This document shows positions 15,977 through 25,366 of a stretch of DNA of 64,000 nucleotides, one piece after another. This stretch comes from Bacteroides sp. (GTDB lineage: Bacteria; Bacteroidota; Bacteroidia; Bacteroidales; P3), in contig JAMPIH010000006.1 of NCBI GenBank assembly GCA_023662825.1, positions 1 through 64,000 on the forward strand, written 5' to 3'. The first letter of the stretch is position 1. Each line of letters opens with the position of its first letter. The position numbers were made by a program, and so were the translations under genes. Below the pieces are notes generated by a model, which saw only the letters and a program-made list of their open reading frames with translations, did not search any database and was not told the origin of the DNA.

Positions 15977-16906
15977 CTACAACTCACATCTCTTCTTTAA
16001 TAGATCTATCACATCTTCTGTATGAATGATCACTCCGAGACTATCTAAATGATAAAAAGTATCGTAAAAAAGCGAATCCGGATAGGTCATCTCCCAAGGG
16101 GTGCAAATAAACGGAAATCCTATTTTTCTCAAACACGAATCAACCCTTTCAATGTTGACTTCTTTATTTGCATATGCCGTCCTGGCCAATATCGGCGGAA
16201 GCATACACACTGAAACCCCTTTTCTTGAAATTTCCATCAATTTCACTTCAAGCCAATGAATTATTTCCCGATTAATATTTCCGGGCGGTTCTTTCTTCAA
16301 TGGTATCCGCAACGGTTCCTGCTCTTCCCTAACCACAATATCTCCATATTCGTTAAAAGACGACACCTGATACACTTTAGAAGATTCTTCTGGCGGAATA
16401 AATAAACTTTTTATCTTATAATCTACCCTTTTTTGTAGTAACATAGGCATATTCCTACATACGACCCTCCATTGTTGCAGATTCATCTTAGCGGCACACT
16501 CACCTTTCCCTTGATAAAAAACTTCTGCCAAAGGAAGATATCCATAAGCAAACAAACCAAAAAAATGATCATATTCAGGAGAAAACACTAACACATCTCC
16601 TTTTTTCAGATAGGGGAAAGATTCATCCACCATCAATTTGAGACCGACTCCTGCATTTAAGCCAACATTGATCACCGGCATTTGCAAACGTTCCGCAATC
16701 ATCGGAGAATTATATCCGAAAGCCACATTACTGCCTCCCAATAGTATAATGGACGGATTCCGTTCTTCATCCGACATCATTCTTTGTTTTATAAAAAATT
16801 CGCGCGTGTAACCGGTTGGACTCGAAGGCAGTGTAACAATAAGAAGCACCAACAATGCCGCCATAGCCAATGCAAATATTCCAAATTGCAGCAAGAATCG
16901 TTTCAT
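15977..16906 (-). CDS. DltD/SGNH-like partner of MBOAT acyltransferase
   Basis: 309 residues with an N-terminal membrane anchor (FGIFALAMAALLVLLIVTLP) and an extracytoplasmic domain. IILLGGSNVAFGY carries the SGNH/DltD-type nucleophile Ser 59, and DTFYHLDSLG near the end looks like the Asp-His part of the triad. It follows the MBOAT gene by 3 bases. In such pairs the MBOAT protein moves an acyl group across the membrane and the SGNH/DltD protein attaches it to an exported glycan or wall polymer. The acceptor is unknown. Codon use is visibly A/T-richer than the chaperone genes upstream. Confidence 0.75.
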   Translation of the reverse strand: MKRFLLQFGIFALAMAALLVLLIVTLPSSPTGYTREFFIKQRMMSDEERNPSIILLGGSNVAFGYNSPMIAERLQMPVINVGLNAGVGLKLMVDESFPYLKKGDVLVFSPEYDHFFGLFAYGYLPLAEVFYQGKGECAAKMNLQQWRVVCRNMPMLLQKRVDYKIKSLFIPPEESSKVYQVSSFNEYGDIVVREEQEPLRIPLKKEPPGNINREIIHWLEVKLMEISRKGVSVCMLPPILARTAYANKEVNIERVDSCLRKIGFPFICTPWEMTYPDSLFYDTFYHLDSLGVIIHTEDVIDLLKKRCEL

Positions 16907-16909
16907 CTT

Positions 16910-18325
16910 TTAAAATTGAAAATAGAAGAACACTTGGCTTTCTTCGAAAGATAAAAATATCCAGAGAGCTATTATCAAATAGGCTCCCCAACGCAAGGCC
17001 GTCCTCCAAGAACGATGCATTAATACAACGACCTTTGTATCCACCATATATTCGGCAAACATCAATAAACTTATTGCCAGCAATGTTTTAAGCAGCCTCA
17101 TACGCGAAATACCATCCCAAACCGGCAATTCCCATTCTCCGCAGAACATTCCCTGAATAAATTGCCATGCGGAAGTTAGATTCTCGGCACGGAAAATCAC
17201 CCATCCCACCGTAACGATAACAAAAGTCACCACCACCGAAATCCATGGGAAACGGAATTTTTCTTCTATTTTCTTGCCCGTTAAAAGCCGAGGCAGGAAA
17301 AATACCGCATGGTATAAACCCCAAACCAAAAAGGTCCAGTTCGCTCCATGCCAAAGCCCGCTTACCAAAAACACAATCATAGTGTTCCGGACGCTTTTGG
17401 CTTTGGAGCAACGGCTACCGCCCAATGGAAAGTAAATATAATCGCGAAACCAGGATGTAAGCGAGATATGCCATCTCCGCCAAAATTCGGGAACACTCCT
17501 CGACAGATACGGTTTATCGAAGTTCTTCATCAGGTCGATACCCAACAGACGCGCCGTACCGACGGCGATGTCTGAATACCCGGAAAAATCACCGTAAATC
17601 TGAAAGGTAAAGAGTATGGCGGCAAGCCAATGTGTAGCGGAATTATATGCCGAAGCATTTCCAAAAACCACGTTCACAATCTCGGCAGCCCCGTCTGCAA
17701 TCACTACCTTTTTAAAGAATCCCCATAAAATCAAACGGCATCCACTCACCGCCCGCTGGTAATCGAATGTACGTTCCCTTGTAAACTGGGGGTACAGTCG
17801 GGAGGCCCGTTCAATAGGACCCGCCACCAACTGCGGAAAGAAACTGATGAAAGCGAAAAAAGCGATACCGTCACGTGCCGCCGGAATCTTGCCCCTATAA
17901 ACGTCTATCGTATAGCCAATGGCCTGAAACGTGTAAAAACTGATGCCGACTGGAAGAATTAATGACAAGGTTGGAGGATGAGCTTGCAACCCAAAAGCAG
18001 TAAGCAGGGATGTAAAACTCTCGGCAAAAAAATTGAAATACTTGAACAAGAACAGAATGCCAAGATTCAGTACGATATTGGCAATGCAAACAAAACGGGG
18101 CATACCGATTTTTTCCCTACACCTGTCCATAAGAAGCCCGCTCGTGAAACTACAAACGGTGGTACATGCAATCAGCAACAAGAAACGCCAATCCCACCAC
18201 CCGTAAAAGACGTAACTGGCAATCACCACAAACAAGTTCTGCGCCTTTACCGAACGTCTGAGCAACCAATACAGACAGAATACAAAAGGAAAGAATAGTG
18301 TGAATGCAAGCGAGTTAAACAGCAT
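16910..18325 (-). CDS. MBOAT family membrane O-acyltransferase (AlgI/DltB-like)
   Basis: 471 residues with about ten membrane segments. The conserved MBOAT signatures are ERASRLYPQF, YGDFSGYSDIAVGTARLLGI, NFDKPYLSRSVPEFWRRWHISL and, with the catalytic His, GLWHGANWTFLVWGLYHA. Proteins of this type (AlgI, DltB, PatA) move acetyl or other acyl groups over the membrane for O-acetylation of secreted glycans. The SGNH-like partner follows at once. It lies 28 bases after the MoxR gene on the same strand but differs from it in base composition, so it may be an inserted module using the operon's transcription. Confidence 0.9.
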   Translation of the reverse strand: MLFNSLAFTLFFPFVFCLYWLLRRSVKAQNLFVVIASYVFYGWWDWRFLLLIACTTVCSFTSGLLMDRCREKIGMPRFVCIANIVLNLGILFLFKYFNFFAESFTSLLTAFGLQAHPPTLSLILPVGISFYTFQAIGYTIDVYRGKIPAARDGIAFFAFISFFPQLVAGPIERASRLYPQFTRERTFDYQRAVSGCRLILWGFFKKVVIADGAAEIVNVVFGNASAYNSATHWLAAILFTFQIYGDFSGYSDIAVGTARLLGIDLMKNFDKPYLSRSVPEFWRRWHISLTSWFRDYIYFPLGGSRCSKAKSVRNTMIVFLVSGLWHGANWTFLVWGLYHAVFFLPRLLTGKKIEEKFRFPWISVVVTFVIVTVGWVIFRAENLTSAWQFIQGMFCGEWELPVWDGISRMRLLKTLLAISLLMFAEYMVDTKVVVLMHRSWRTALRWGAYLIIALWIFLSFEESQVFFYFQF

Positions 18326-18353
18326 AGGTCTTATCCACCGTAATTTTCGTCAC

Positions 18354-19331
18354 TTACAGCAATCGGGAAAGCAGGCTGTCGATGGAGATGCCTTCGGCCT
18401 CGGCCTTGTAGTTCTTTACGACCCTGTGGCGCAATACTGAAAGAGCCACAGCCTTTACGTCTTCCTTGTCGGGACTGAACTTGCCGTGCAGGGCCGCATG
18501 GCATTTGGCGGCGATAATCAGGTATTGCGAGGCTCGCGGACCGGCTCCCCATGAAATGTATTTTTGGGTGATTTCGGGTGCGCCGGGCTGGTTCGGACGG
18601 GTGGAGGCCACCAATCTCACCGCATATTCATAGAGCGGGTCCGGCACAGGAATCTGCCGTATCAGATGTTGGAAATAGAGTATCTCCCTTTCGCCCATCA
18701 GGGCGTTCAATGTCACATCCCGGTCTAAGGTGGTGGCCTTCACGATGCCTATCTCTTCTTCCAAGGCCGGATAATCCAGGCTTATCTGAAACATGAAACG
18801 GTCCAGCTGGGCTTCCGGCAAGGGATAGGTTCCTTCCTGCTCGATGGGATTCTGCGTGGCCAGCACGAAGAAAGGTTCGGGCAGTGCATAGGTGGTTCCG
18901 CCCACGGTAACGCGCTTTTCCTGCATGGCTTCCAGCAAGGCCGCCTGCGTTTTGGGCGGGGTTCGGTTGATCTCGTCGGCCAGCACGATATGGGCGAACA
19001 CTGGACCTTTCAGGAATTTATAGTTGCGGTCGTGGTCGAGGATCTCGGAGCCTGTGATATCGGACGGCATCAAATCGGGCGTGAACTGGATGCGCGAGAA
19101 ACTCAAGTCCATCACCTGCGCCAAGGTCTGCACCAACAAGGTCTTGGCCAAACCAGGAACCCCCACCAACAGGGCGTGTCCACGGCTGAAAATCGATATC
19201 AGTATGGATTCGACCGCCTCATCCTGCCCCACGATGCGTTTGGCGATTTCCTTACGCAGCAGGGCGTAGCGTTGCGCCAAGGCCTGCAATGCCTCCACCG
19301 GGTCTTTGTATCCGTTTACAGATTCTTCCAT
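18354..19331 (-). CDS. MoxR-type AAA ATPase
   Basis: 325 residues of the MoxR family, AAA+ chaperone-like ATPases that help assemble or activate protein complexes, often with VWA-domain partners. Walker A is LLVGVPGLAKT, Walker B VLADEINR, followed by PPKTQAALLEAMQEKRV and FVLATQNPIEQEGTYPLPEAQLDRF, all classic. No VWA or DUF58 gene follows; instead the MBOAT gene does, so the usual partner genes are either elsewhere or displaced. The start overlaps the end of the SurA-like gene by 16 bases. Confidence 0.93.
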   Translation of the reverse strand: MEESVNGYKDPVEALQALAQRYALLRKEIAKRIVGQDEAVESILISIFSRGHALLVGVPGLAKTLLVQTLAQVMDLSFSRIQFTPDLMPSDITGSEILDHDRNYKFLKGPVFAHIVLADEINRTPPKTQAALLEAMQEKRVTVGGTTYALPEPFFVLATQNPIEQEGTYPLPEAQLDRFMFQISLDYPALEEEIGIVKATTLDRDVTLNALMGEREILYFQHLIRQIPVPDPLYEYAVRLVASTRPNQPGAPEITQKYISWGAGPRASQYLIIAAKCHAALHGKFSPDKEDVKAVALSVLRHRVVKNYKAEAEGISIDSLLSRLL

Positions 19332-20851
19332 CGGTACATGAATTTGCAGTTTTTATAGCGGTCCATGACCCGCACATACGTGTTGGCTATCTTGTTGGTC
19401 ATCCACTTCTTCATCGCGTCCGCCTTGGCCTTGGACAAAGCCATCTCGTAAATCAGATCGTAATCGGCACGGATATCCGCACGGTGCGGCGAAACACGTT
19501 TCTTTATGTAAAAGATACGGAACGCGGGTTGGTTGTCCTGCGTCTGGTAGAGCAGCGCGTTGGTGTTCTCGCCTTCCTCCATGTTCTGTATCGAAAGGAA
19601 CACCATCGGTTCCAATTCATCGGCGGTATAGTTGGGCTTGTGGGTCATCGGGCTCAGATAAACCCCGTCGCCCTGCGCCCCGGCTTCGTCCGAAAAGAGC
19701 GCCACAGCCTCCTTGAACGTAAACACGCCCTCGCGGATCAGGTTGGCCACCGAGTCCAGTTCCTGCTGGGCGCGCACAAGATCCATGTCGGAAGCCTCTG
19801 GCCGGATCAGGATATGGCGCACCTTCACCATTTCGCCCTTGCGGTCCAGCACCTCCAGAATATGGAAGCCGAACTGGCTCTCGAACACGGGCGAAAGCGT
19901 ACCCACCGGCTGGCTGAAGGCCATCGACTCGAACTCGCCCGTCCAGTCGCCCCGGCCACCGTATCCCAAGTCGCCCCCGCGCTTGGCCGAGCCGGGATCC
20001 TGCGAGTACAGAGCCGCCAGCGACTTGAACTGCTCGCCTTTCTCGATACGCGCGCGAATCTCTTCCAGACGTTGGCGCGCAATCTGGCGTTCGTCCAGGC
20101 TTACCAAAGGTTTCTTGGTGATATACAGCAGTTCGAACTTAAGTGGCACGAAGGGAATGCTGTCGCGGTCGAGGGTGTTGTAGAACCGCTTCACCTCGCT
20201 GGGGGTAACCTTGATGTCTTCGGTAATCTTGGCCTCCATGCGCATGGAAACGATGCTCTTGCGGATCATCTCGCGGTATTCCTCCTTTATCTGCAGGATG
20301 GTCTTTCCGTAAAATTCCTCCAGTTTCTCGCGCGAACCGATCTGCTCGATGAAATAACGCAGACGGGCTTCCAGTTCCTGTTCCACTTCGGCCTCGCCCA
20401 CCTGGATACTGTCTTCATCGGCCTGCAGTTCGTAAAGGGCCGATACCATGAGCGACTCCAGAGCCTCGCAACGCGAATCCTCGGTAACCGGCATGCCGCT
20501 GGCGCGCATATTCTCCAAAGAGCGTTCCACGTCCGAAAGCTTCACCTTCTTGGTTCCGATAACGGCGGCGATCTCATCCACCACGAAGCCGCCCGGCGCC
20601 ACACTTTCTTCCTTCCCTTGCCCGACGTTCCGGTTTATGATGCCGTTGCCCGCCGAACCCGAAAACTGCAGCAGCGAGGAATCCACGATAGGCATGACCC
20701 GGTTGTCGGAATTCTTCCTTTTGCCGCGTCTGAATTCATCTGTAAGCGTATCTCCGCCAAAACCCGACAGGCCCGCATTTTCGGCACACAGGCACGAAAG
20801 GGGAAGCAGGCAGGATAAGAGCGTAAATAAAAAGCGTTTTCTCGCGTTCAT
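19316..20851 (-). CDS. SurA-like periplasmic peptidyl-prolyl isomerase
   Basis: 511 residues: signal peptide (LFTLLSCLLPLSCLCAE), a SurA-type N-terminal chaperone region (VVDEIAAVIGTKKVKLSDVER), and two parvulin domains. The first ends in GGDLGYGGRGDWTGEFE..FGFHILEVLDR; the second starts KVRHILIRPEASD. SurA helps outer-membrane proteins fold in the periplasm. It is third of three related genes transcribed after guaB, with 1 base between it and the preceding gene and an overlap with the MoxR gene. Confidence 0.88.
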   Translation of the reverse strand: MNARKRFLFTLLSCLLPLSCLCAENAGLSGFGGDTLTDEFRRGKRKNSDNRVMPIVDSSLLQFSGSAGNGIINRNVGQGKEESVAPGGFVVDEIAAVIGTKKVKLSDVERSLENMRASGMPVTEDSRCEALESLMVSALYELQADEDSIQVGEAEVEQELEARLRYFIEQIGSREKLEEFYGKTILQIKEEYREMIRKSIVSMRMEAKITEDIKVTPSEVKRFYNTLDRDSIPFVPLKFELLYITKKPLVSLDERQIARQRLEEIRARIEKGEQFKSLAALYSQDPGSAKRGGDLGYGGRGDWTGEFESMAFSQPVGTLSPVFESQFGFHILEVLDRKGEMVKVRHILIRPEASDMDLVRAQQELDSVANLIREGVFTFKEAVALFSDEAGAQGDGVYLSPMTHKPNYTADELEPMVFLSIQNMEEGENTNALLYQTQDNQPAFRIFYIKKRVSPHRADIRADYDLIYEMALSKAKADAMKKWMTNKIANTYVRVMDRYKNCKFMYRWKNL

Positions 20852-20852
20852 G

Positions 20853-21734
20853 CTACCAATAGTATTCGATTTGTCCGGAGCGCAAGGCTTTTTCCAGCAA
20901 ATCCTCCTCCATAACGCGCTGCACCTCGCGTTTGCGCTGGTTGAGGATAATGGCGCGGATCCTGTCTTTCTCGAACGAAATGGGCGAAATCATGTCCCGC
21001 ACCTTGAAATCGACAATCGTTACGTAATACCAGTAATCGCCGGTATTCACCTCGATGTTCCGGTTATTTCTCAGGAAGGATTCCTGGTTGTAGGTCTGAA
21101 TGGGCACCTCGCGCAACAGATCGTTGAAGAAAATCCAGCGTTCGTCGTCCAGATAGTAATTGTCAGCACTGTTGCGGCATAATTCGGCCAAGGTATGCAG
21201 GTTGCTTTCCTCGAACGGAACGGCGAACAGCTCGCGTTTTATGTGCTGCGATTCCTTGGCGGTCTTGCTCACCTTTACGAAACGGGTACGCACGATGTTG
21301 CTCTTGAGCACGAACTGCGACTGGTTCGCCTTGTAGTAGTCTTCTATCTCCTTGTCGGAAACCACCGTGTCGAGCAACTGCTGCGTAATCTTGTTCTCGT
21401 ACAGGAAAATCAACAGCGATTCCCGGTACTGGGATATCTGCTCCTCGATGTCCGCTTCCAGTTCGTCCAGGTTAAGGCGCGCCTTTTCCAGCAACACCTG
21501 ACGGGCCACCCAGGCCGACACCTTCTTCTGCGCCACGTCGGCGCTGTCGGTGGGAAGGATTCCTTCGGGCATCATCCGGTTCAACTCCACGGCCGTAAGG
21601 TATTCGTTCCCCACCCTGGCCACCGCGTCGAAGGGCACCCCTTTGCGGAACTGGCAGGAAGCGGCAAGCACGGCACACAGGGCAACCAAGCCCCATCTAT
21701 AACGCTTAACGCGGAAGCAAGCTTTCAAAAACAT
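20853..21734 (-). CDS. SurA_N-like lipoprotein, probable periplasmic chaperone
   Basis: 293 residues with a lipoprotein signal (LVALCAVLAASC). AVARVGNEYLTAVELNRMMPEG is like the SurA N-terminal domain. I see no complete parvulin domain: the middle has SDKEIEDYYKANQSQFVLK, typical of the linker, followed by a divergent C-terminal part ending EVQRVMEEDLLEKALRSGQIEYYW. It may be a chaperone-only relative that lost isomerase activity. It overlaps the preceding PPIase gene by about 29 bases, and the SurA-like gene follows after 1 base. Confidence 0.75.
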   Translation of the reverse strand: MFLKACFRVKRYRWGLVALCAVLAASCQFRKGVPFDAVARVGNEYLTAVELNRMMPEGILPTDSADVAQKKVSAWVARQVLLEKARLNLDELEADIEEQISQYRESLLIFLYENKITQQLLDTVVSDKEIEDYYKANQSQFVLKSNIVRTRFVKVSKTAKESQHIKRELFAVPFEESNLHTLAELCRNSADNYYLDDERWIFFNDLLREVPIQTYNQESFLRNNRNIEVNTGDYWYYVTIVDFKVRDMISPISFEKDRIRAIILNQRKREVQRVMEEDLLEKALRSGQIEYYW

Positions 21735-23712
21735 CTCTGTTCAAGGTTACCTTGTATGTACGTTTCAGTTCTTTAATCCACTCGTCTTCCAAGTAGCCTT
21801 GATAATCGGTGATCACCGTACCCTTCACTTCTTCCAACGAATACTGGCGAGGCTCGATCACGTCGTGAATCCATACGAACGCCTTGGAATCCGTTCCTGA
21901 AATCAAGTCGCCCGAAAGGCCGGGTTTCCATTCCACCTTGTCCACGAAATAATTCTTGCCTTTCAGGTATGCCATGGAATCCACCCGGATATTGCTTTCA
22001 CCGAACATATCGACGGCCTCGGCCTTCAACCGGTCGAACGTCCAATGCCCCTTATAGGCCTTCTGCATCAGGGCACGCACTTTCTTGGTTTCGATTTTCG
22101 CCACATTGTAGGTAAACACGGTGGCGATGGCCTTGGCCGGAGAGAAATACCTGGACTTGTGCTCATCATAATACGCCTGCTGGCCTACCGTATCGTCAAC
22201 GGCCTTGCCCCAGACCTTGTGGTTATTGATATCGAACAGATAGATACCGTCGCGGTACTCTTTCATCATGGCGGCGAAATCGGGGTATTTCTGTTCCAAT
22301 ATCGAAAGTTCATAGATAATCGCCTGCGCGCCAAGAAAATACTCAAACATATCGTTCGCCCAAGCCTTTACATCCACAATAACGTCTTTACGAAGACCTT
22401 GCTTCGCCATTTTCATGAATGCCCAAACGGGGACATCCTCACCTTCGTAAACCAGTAATGTCTTGCCGAACAATTTAGGATTCTCCATCGAATCTTGGGG
22501 CATCTTTCCAGCACGCACCGTATCGGGAAGACTCTTCAACACCTCTTTCCATACATCCTGATTAACCTTCCATTTAGCTTGCGCCAATAGTTCTTTCTGT
22601 TTGGCCTTCATCGACAACATACCTCTTTCAGGATCATTATCGAAACTATACACAATAACGGAACGCATATCCTCGTAGTCTTCCACGCCCGCCTTTTCTT
22701 CAAGCTGTACTATATGCCAACCTATACGGGAACGGAACGGTTTGCTGTACGCCCCTGTTTTAAGTGAAAAAAATTGTTCGATAACTTCGGGATACATTCT
22801 ATCTAATTTGGTCAAAGTCACTTCACCTCCTCGACGCGCCGATGATGGATCTTCCGAATACAAGGCTGCCAAACGGGAAAAGTCTCCTCCTGCTTGCAAA
22901 CTATCGTAGACCTCGTTGATCTTCTTCATGGCCTGTTCCAACGTGTCTCCCGGCTTAAACATCACCATAATATGCTTGAACCTTACCTTACCTAAGGCAG
23001 GTCGCTTATCCAGCATCTGAATCAAATGGTATCCGTAACGAGTCCTCACCGGCATGGATATCTCCCCCACTTTAAGATTATACACCGCCTTTTCAAAAGG
23101 ATAAACCATACTCATTCCTGTTATGTAAGGCAAACGACCTTCATAACCCGTCTTCAATGGAAAAAAATTTCCCTTTGGACGACGGTATTCCGATGAATAA
23201 CGGATCACCATATCACAGAAATCTGCGCCGTTCATCAGTTGTTTGCGCACATCCAGACACTTCTTGTAGGCTGCCAGCGTGTCGGCAGGATTGGCGTACT
23301 TATCGACCCCGATAAGGATATGCCGGGCGCCCACATTATATTGCAAATGAAGGAACGCCTCCTCGTAGAGCTCCTCCGCCAGTTTCTGATCCTGCAGATA
23401 CGGTTTGGCAAATTGTGTACGGTAATTCTGCAACTCGTCCTGCAAGAGCTTGATGGTGTCGTAACCGGCATCCTTGGCCGCTTCCACCTTCATCCTGAAA
23501 TTGATATACAGCTGCAGATAGTTCTCCAGCTCGGCCTTCGTGGAAATCTTCCTGCCCTGCACGGCGTTCTGCGTATAGTTCTTGTAGAACTCCCCGCGCG
23601 TGGTCGTGTCGGAACCCACAATCAGCAAGATGGAGTCGTCGTTAATCTTCTGCGCGTTCAATCCTGTCATGCCCAACACGAACAAGAGGCAAAACGAAAA
23701 CAGTCTTTTCAT
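21706..23712 (-). CDS. Peptidyl-prolyl isomerase with two parvulin domains
   Basis: 668 residues. ATG 23712 is chosen because the signal peptide MKRLFSFCLLFVLGMTGLNAQ starts there; the frame is open to 23736. Parvulin domain 1 runs from GARHILIGVDKYANPADT to RYGYHLIQMLDKR, domain 2 from VRFKHIMVMFKPGDT to IGWHIVQLEEK. The C-terminal 300 residues are a SurA/PpiD-like helical part. Likely a periplasmic folding factor for outer-membrane proteins. The central stretch of the gene, about 22300-23230, is A/T-richer than both ends, which suggests recombination within the gene. It is first of the folding-factor trio, 24 bases or more after guaB. Confidence 0.85.
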   Translation of the reverse strand: MKRLFSFCLLFVLGMTGLNAQKINDDSILLIVGSDTTTRGEFYKNYTQNAVQGRKISTKAELENYLQLYINFRMKVEAAKDAGYDTIKLLQDELQNYRTQFAKPYLQDQKLAEELYEEAFLHLQYNVGARHILIGVDKYANPADTLAAYKKCLDVRKQLMNGADFCDMVIRYSSEYRRPKGNFFPLKTGYEGRLPYITGMSMVYPFEKAVYNLKVGEISMPVRTRYGYHLIQMLDKRPALGKVRFKHIMVMFKPGDTLEQAMKKINEVYDSLQAGGDFSRLAALYSEDPSSARRGGEVTLTKLDRMYPEVIEQFFSLKTGAYSKPFRSRIGWHIVQLEEKAGVEDYEDMRSVIVYSFDNDPERGMLSMKAKQKELLAQAKWKVNQDVWKEVLKSLPDTVRAGKMPQDSMENPKLFGKTLLVYEGEDVPVWAFMKMAKQGLRKDVIVDVKAWANDMFEYFLGAQAIIYELSILEQKYPDFAAMMKEYRDGIYLFDINNHKVWGKAVDDTVGQQAYYDEHKSRYFSPAKAIATVFTYNVAKIETKKVRALMQKAYKGHWTFDRLKAEAVDMFGESNIRVDSMAYLKGKNYFVDKVEWKPGLSGDLISGTDSKAFVWIHDVIEPRQYSLEEVKGTVITDYQGYLEDEWIKELKRTYKVTLNRDVFESLLPR

Positions 23713-23759
23713 CGTTTTATTATTTCTATCGAACATTTATACTATAGAAAAATGTATTT

Positions 23760-25238
23760 CTACCGGGGCGAATAGTTGGGAGCCTCCTGGGTGATGGTGA
23801 TGTCGTGCGGATGCCCTTCGTTTACCGATGCCGGCGTAATCTTTATGAATTTGGCCTTCTGCAGCGCCTTGATGTCTTTGGAACCCGTGTAACCCATGCC
23901 GGCGCGCAAGCCGCCCACCAGCTGGTGCAACACTTCCGAGAGCGCACCCTTGTAGGGGACACGCCCCACGATGCCCTCGGGTACCAGTTTCTTGATATCC
24001 GCCTCCATGTCCTGGAAGTAACGGTCTTTGGAACCGTCCTGCATGGCTTCCAGCGATCCCATGCCGCGGTACGACTTGAACTTACGGCCTTCGAAGATAA
24101 TCGTGGAACCGGGCGATTCCTCGGTTCCGGCAAAAAGAGAGCCGGCCATCACGCTGGAGGCTCCGCCGGCCAAGGCCTTCACCACGTCGCCCGAATAGCG
24201 GATGCCGCCGTCGGCAATCAAGGGAATCTTGTATTTCTTGAGGGCCTGCGCCACATTGTGCACCGCGCTCAACTGGGGTACACCGATACCGGCCACGATA
24301 CGCGTGGTGCAGATGGAGCCTGGCCCGATGCCCACCTTGACCGCGTCGGCTCCGGCCTCGGCCAGCGCCACCGCCGCCTCGTAGGTGGCGATATTGCCCA
24401 CCACCAGATCAACCTTGGAGCCGAATTTCTTCTTGAATTCCTTGGCGCCCTTGATAACGTGTATCGAATGACCGTGCGCGGTATCGATCACGATGGCGTC
24501 CACCCCGGCTTCCACCAAGGCTTCGGCACGGTCCATCATATTGCCGGTGATGCCGATGCCCGCCGCCACGCGGAGGCGTCCGGCGGCATCCTTGCAGGCC
24601 ATGGGCTTGGATTTCACATTCATGATGTCGCGGTAGGTGATAAGGCCCACCAGCTTGCCTGCCTTATCGACCACGGGCAGTTTCTCGATGCGGTGTTCCT
24701 GCAGGATCTCCGTGGCCTTCTCGAACGAGATCTTGCCGGTGGCGGTAATCACGTCCTTGGTCATCACCTCCACGATCTTGCGCCGGTAGTCTTTTTCGAA
24801 ACGCAGGTCGCGGTTGGTCACGATACCCACCAGCTTCCTGTTCTTGTCGGTAACGGGGACACCGCCCACCCGATACGTTTTCATCAAGTCAAGGGCGTCC
24901 TGCACCTTGGCCGTGTCCGAAAGCGTGATGGGGTCGGTGATCATGCCGTTCTCGGCCCGTTTTACACGCCTTACCTCTTCCGCCTGCTGCTCGATGGTCA
25001 TGTTCTTGTGCAACACGCCGATACCGCCCTCCTGGGCGATGGCGATGGCCAGCGAGGAGTTGGTGACCGTATCCATGGCCGCCGAAACGAAAGGTATGTT
25101 GAGCTTGATGTTGCGCGAAAAATATGAACTGATGTCAACCTCTCTCGGCAATACGTTCGATTCTGCGGGGAGCAACAGAACGTCGTCGTAGGTTAAACAT
25201 TCCTCTACAATGAATTTGCCGGAAGAAGCGGTCTGCAT
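23760..25238 (-). CDS. guaB: Inosine-5'-monophosphate dehydrogenase
   Basis: Converts IMP to XMP, the committed step to GTP. The 492 residues begin near [21 protein letters not shown]. Two CBS domains sit between ([17 protein letters not shown] and [11 protein letters not shown] regions), followed by the catalytic loop [11 protein letters not shown] with the active Cys, and GMGSLEAM. The frame is open to 25286, but a -7 element at 25284-25291 predicts transcription from about 25277, which supports the internal ATG 25238. guaB leads a minus-strand series with the periplasmic folding factors and MoxR. Confidence 0.96.
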   Translation of the reverse strand: MQTASSGKFIVEECLTYDDVLLLPAESNVLPREVDISSYFSRNIKLNIPFVSAAMDTVTNSSLAIAIAQEGGIGVLHKNMTIEQQAEEVRRVKRAENGMITDPITLSDTAKVQDALDLMKTYRVGGVPVTDKNRKLVGIVTNRDLRFEKDYRRKIVEVMTKDVITATGKISFEKATEILQEHRIEKLPVVDKAGKLVGLITYRDIMNVKSKPMACKDAAGRLRVAAGIGITGNMMDRAEALVEAGVDAIVIDTAHGHSIHVIKGAKEFKKKFGSKVDLVVGNIATYEAAVALAEAGADAVKVGIGPGSICTTRIVAGIGVPQLSAVHNVAQALKKYKIPLIADGGIRYSGDVVKALAGGASSVMAGSLFAGTEESPGSTIIFEGRKFKSYRGMGSLEAMQDGSKDRYFQDMEADIKKLVPEGIVGRVPYKGALSEVLHQLVGGLRAGMGYTGSKDIKALQKAKFIKITPASVNEGHPHDITITQEAPNYSPR

Positions 25239-25283
25239 AGGTCTTGTTTTTTGAAGGTTTAGGCCCTCTACGGGCATAAACGG

Positions 25284-25291
25284 CAAAGTTA
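25284..25291 (-). promoter_or_regulatory. -7 promoter element of guaB
   Basis: Minus-strand TAACTTTG fits TAnnTTTG. It overlaps the most upstream in-frame start codon, and so rules that start out and favours ATG 25238. Confidence 0.65.
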
Positions 25292-25366
25292 AAAAAAATA
25301 TGCCAAAAATCCGACCGTCAAGACCGGCTGCGTCCCGAAGTCAACGAAGGGGTATGGGAAGGCGGG

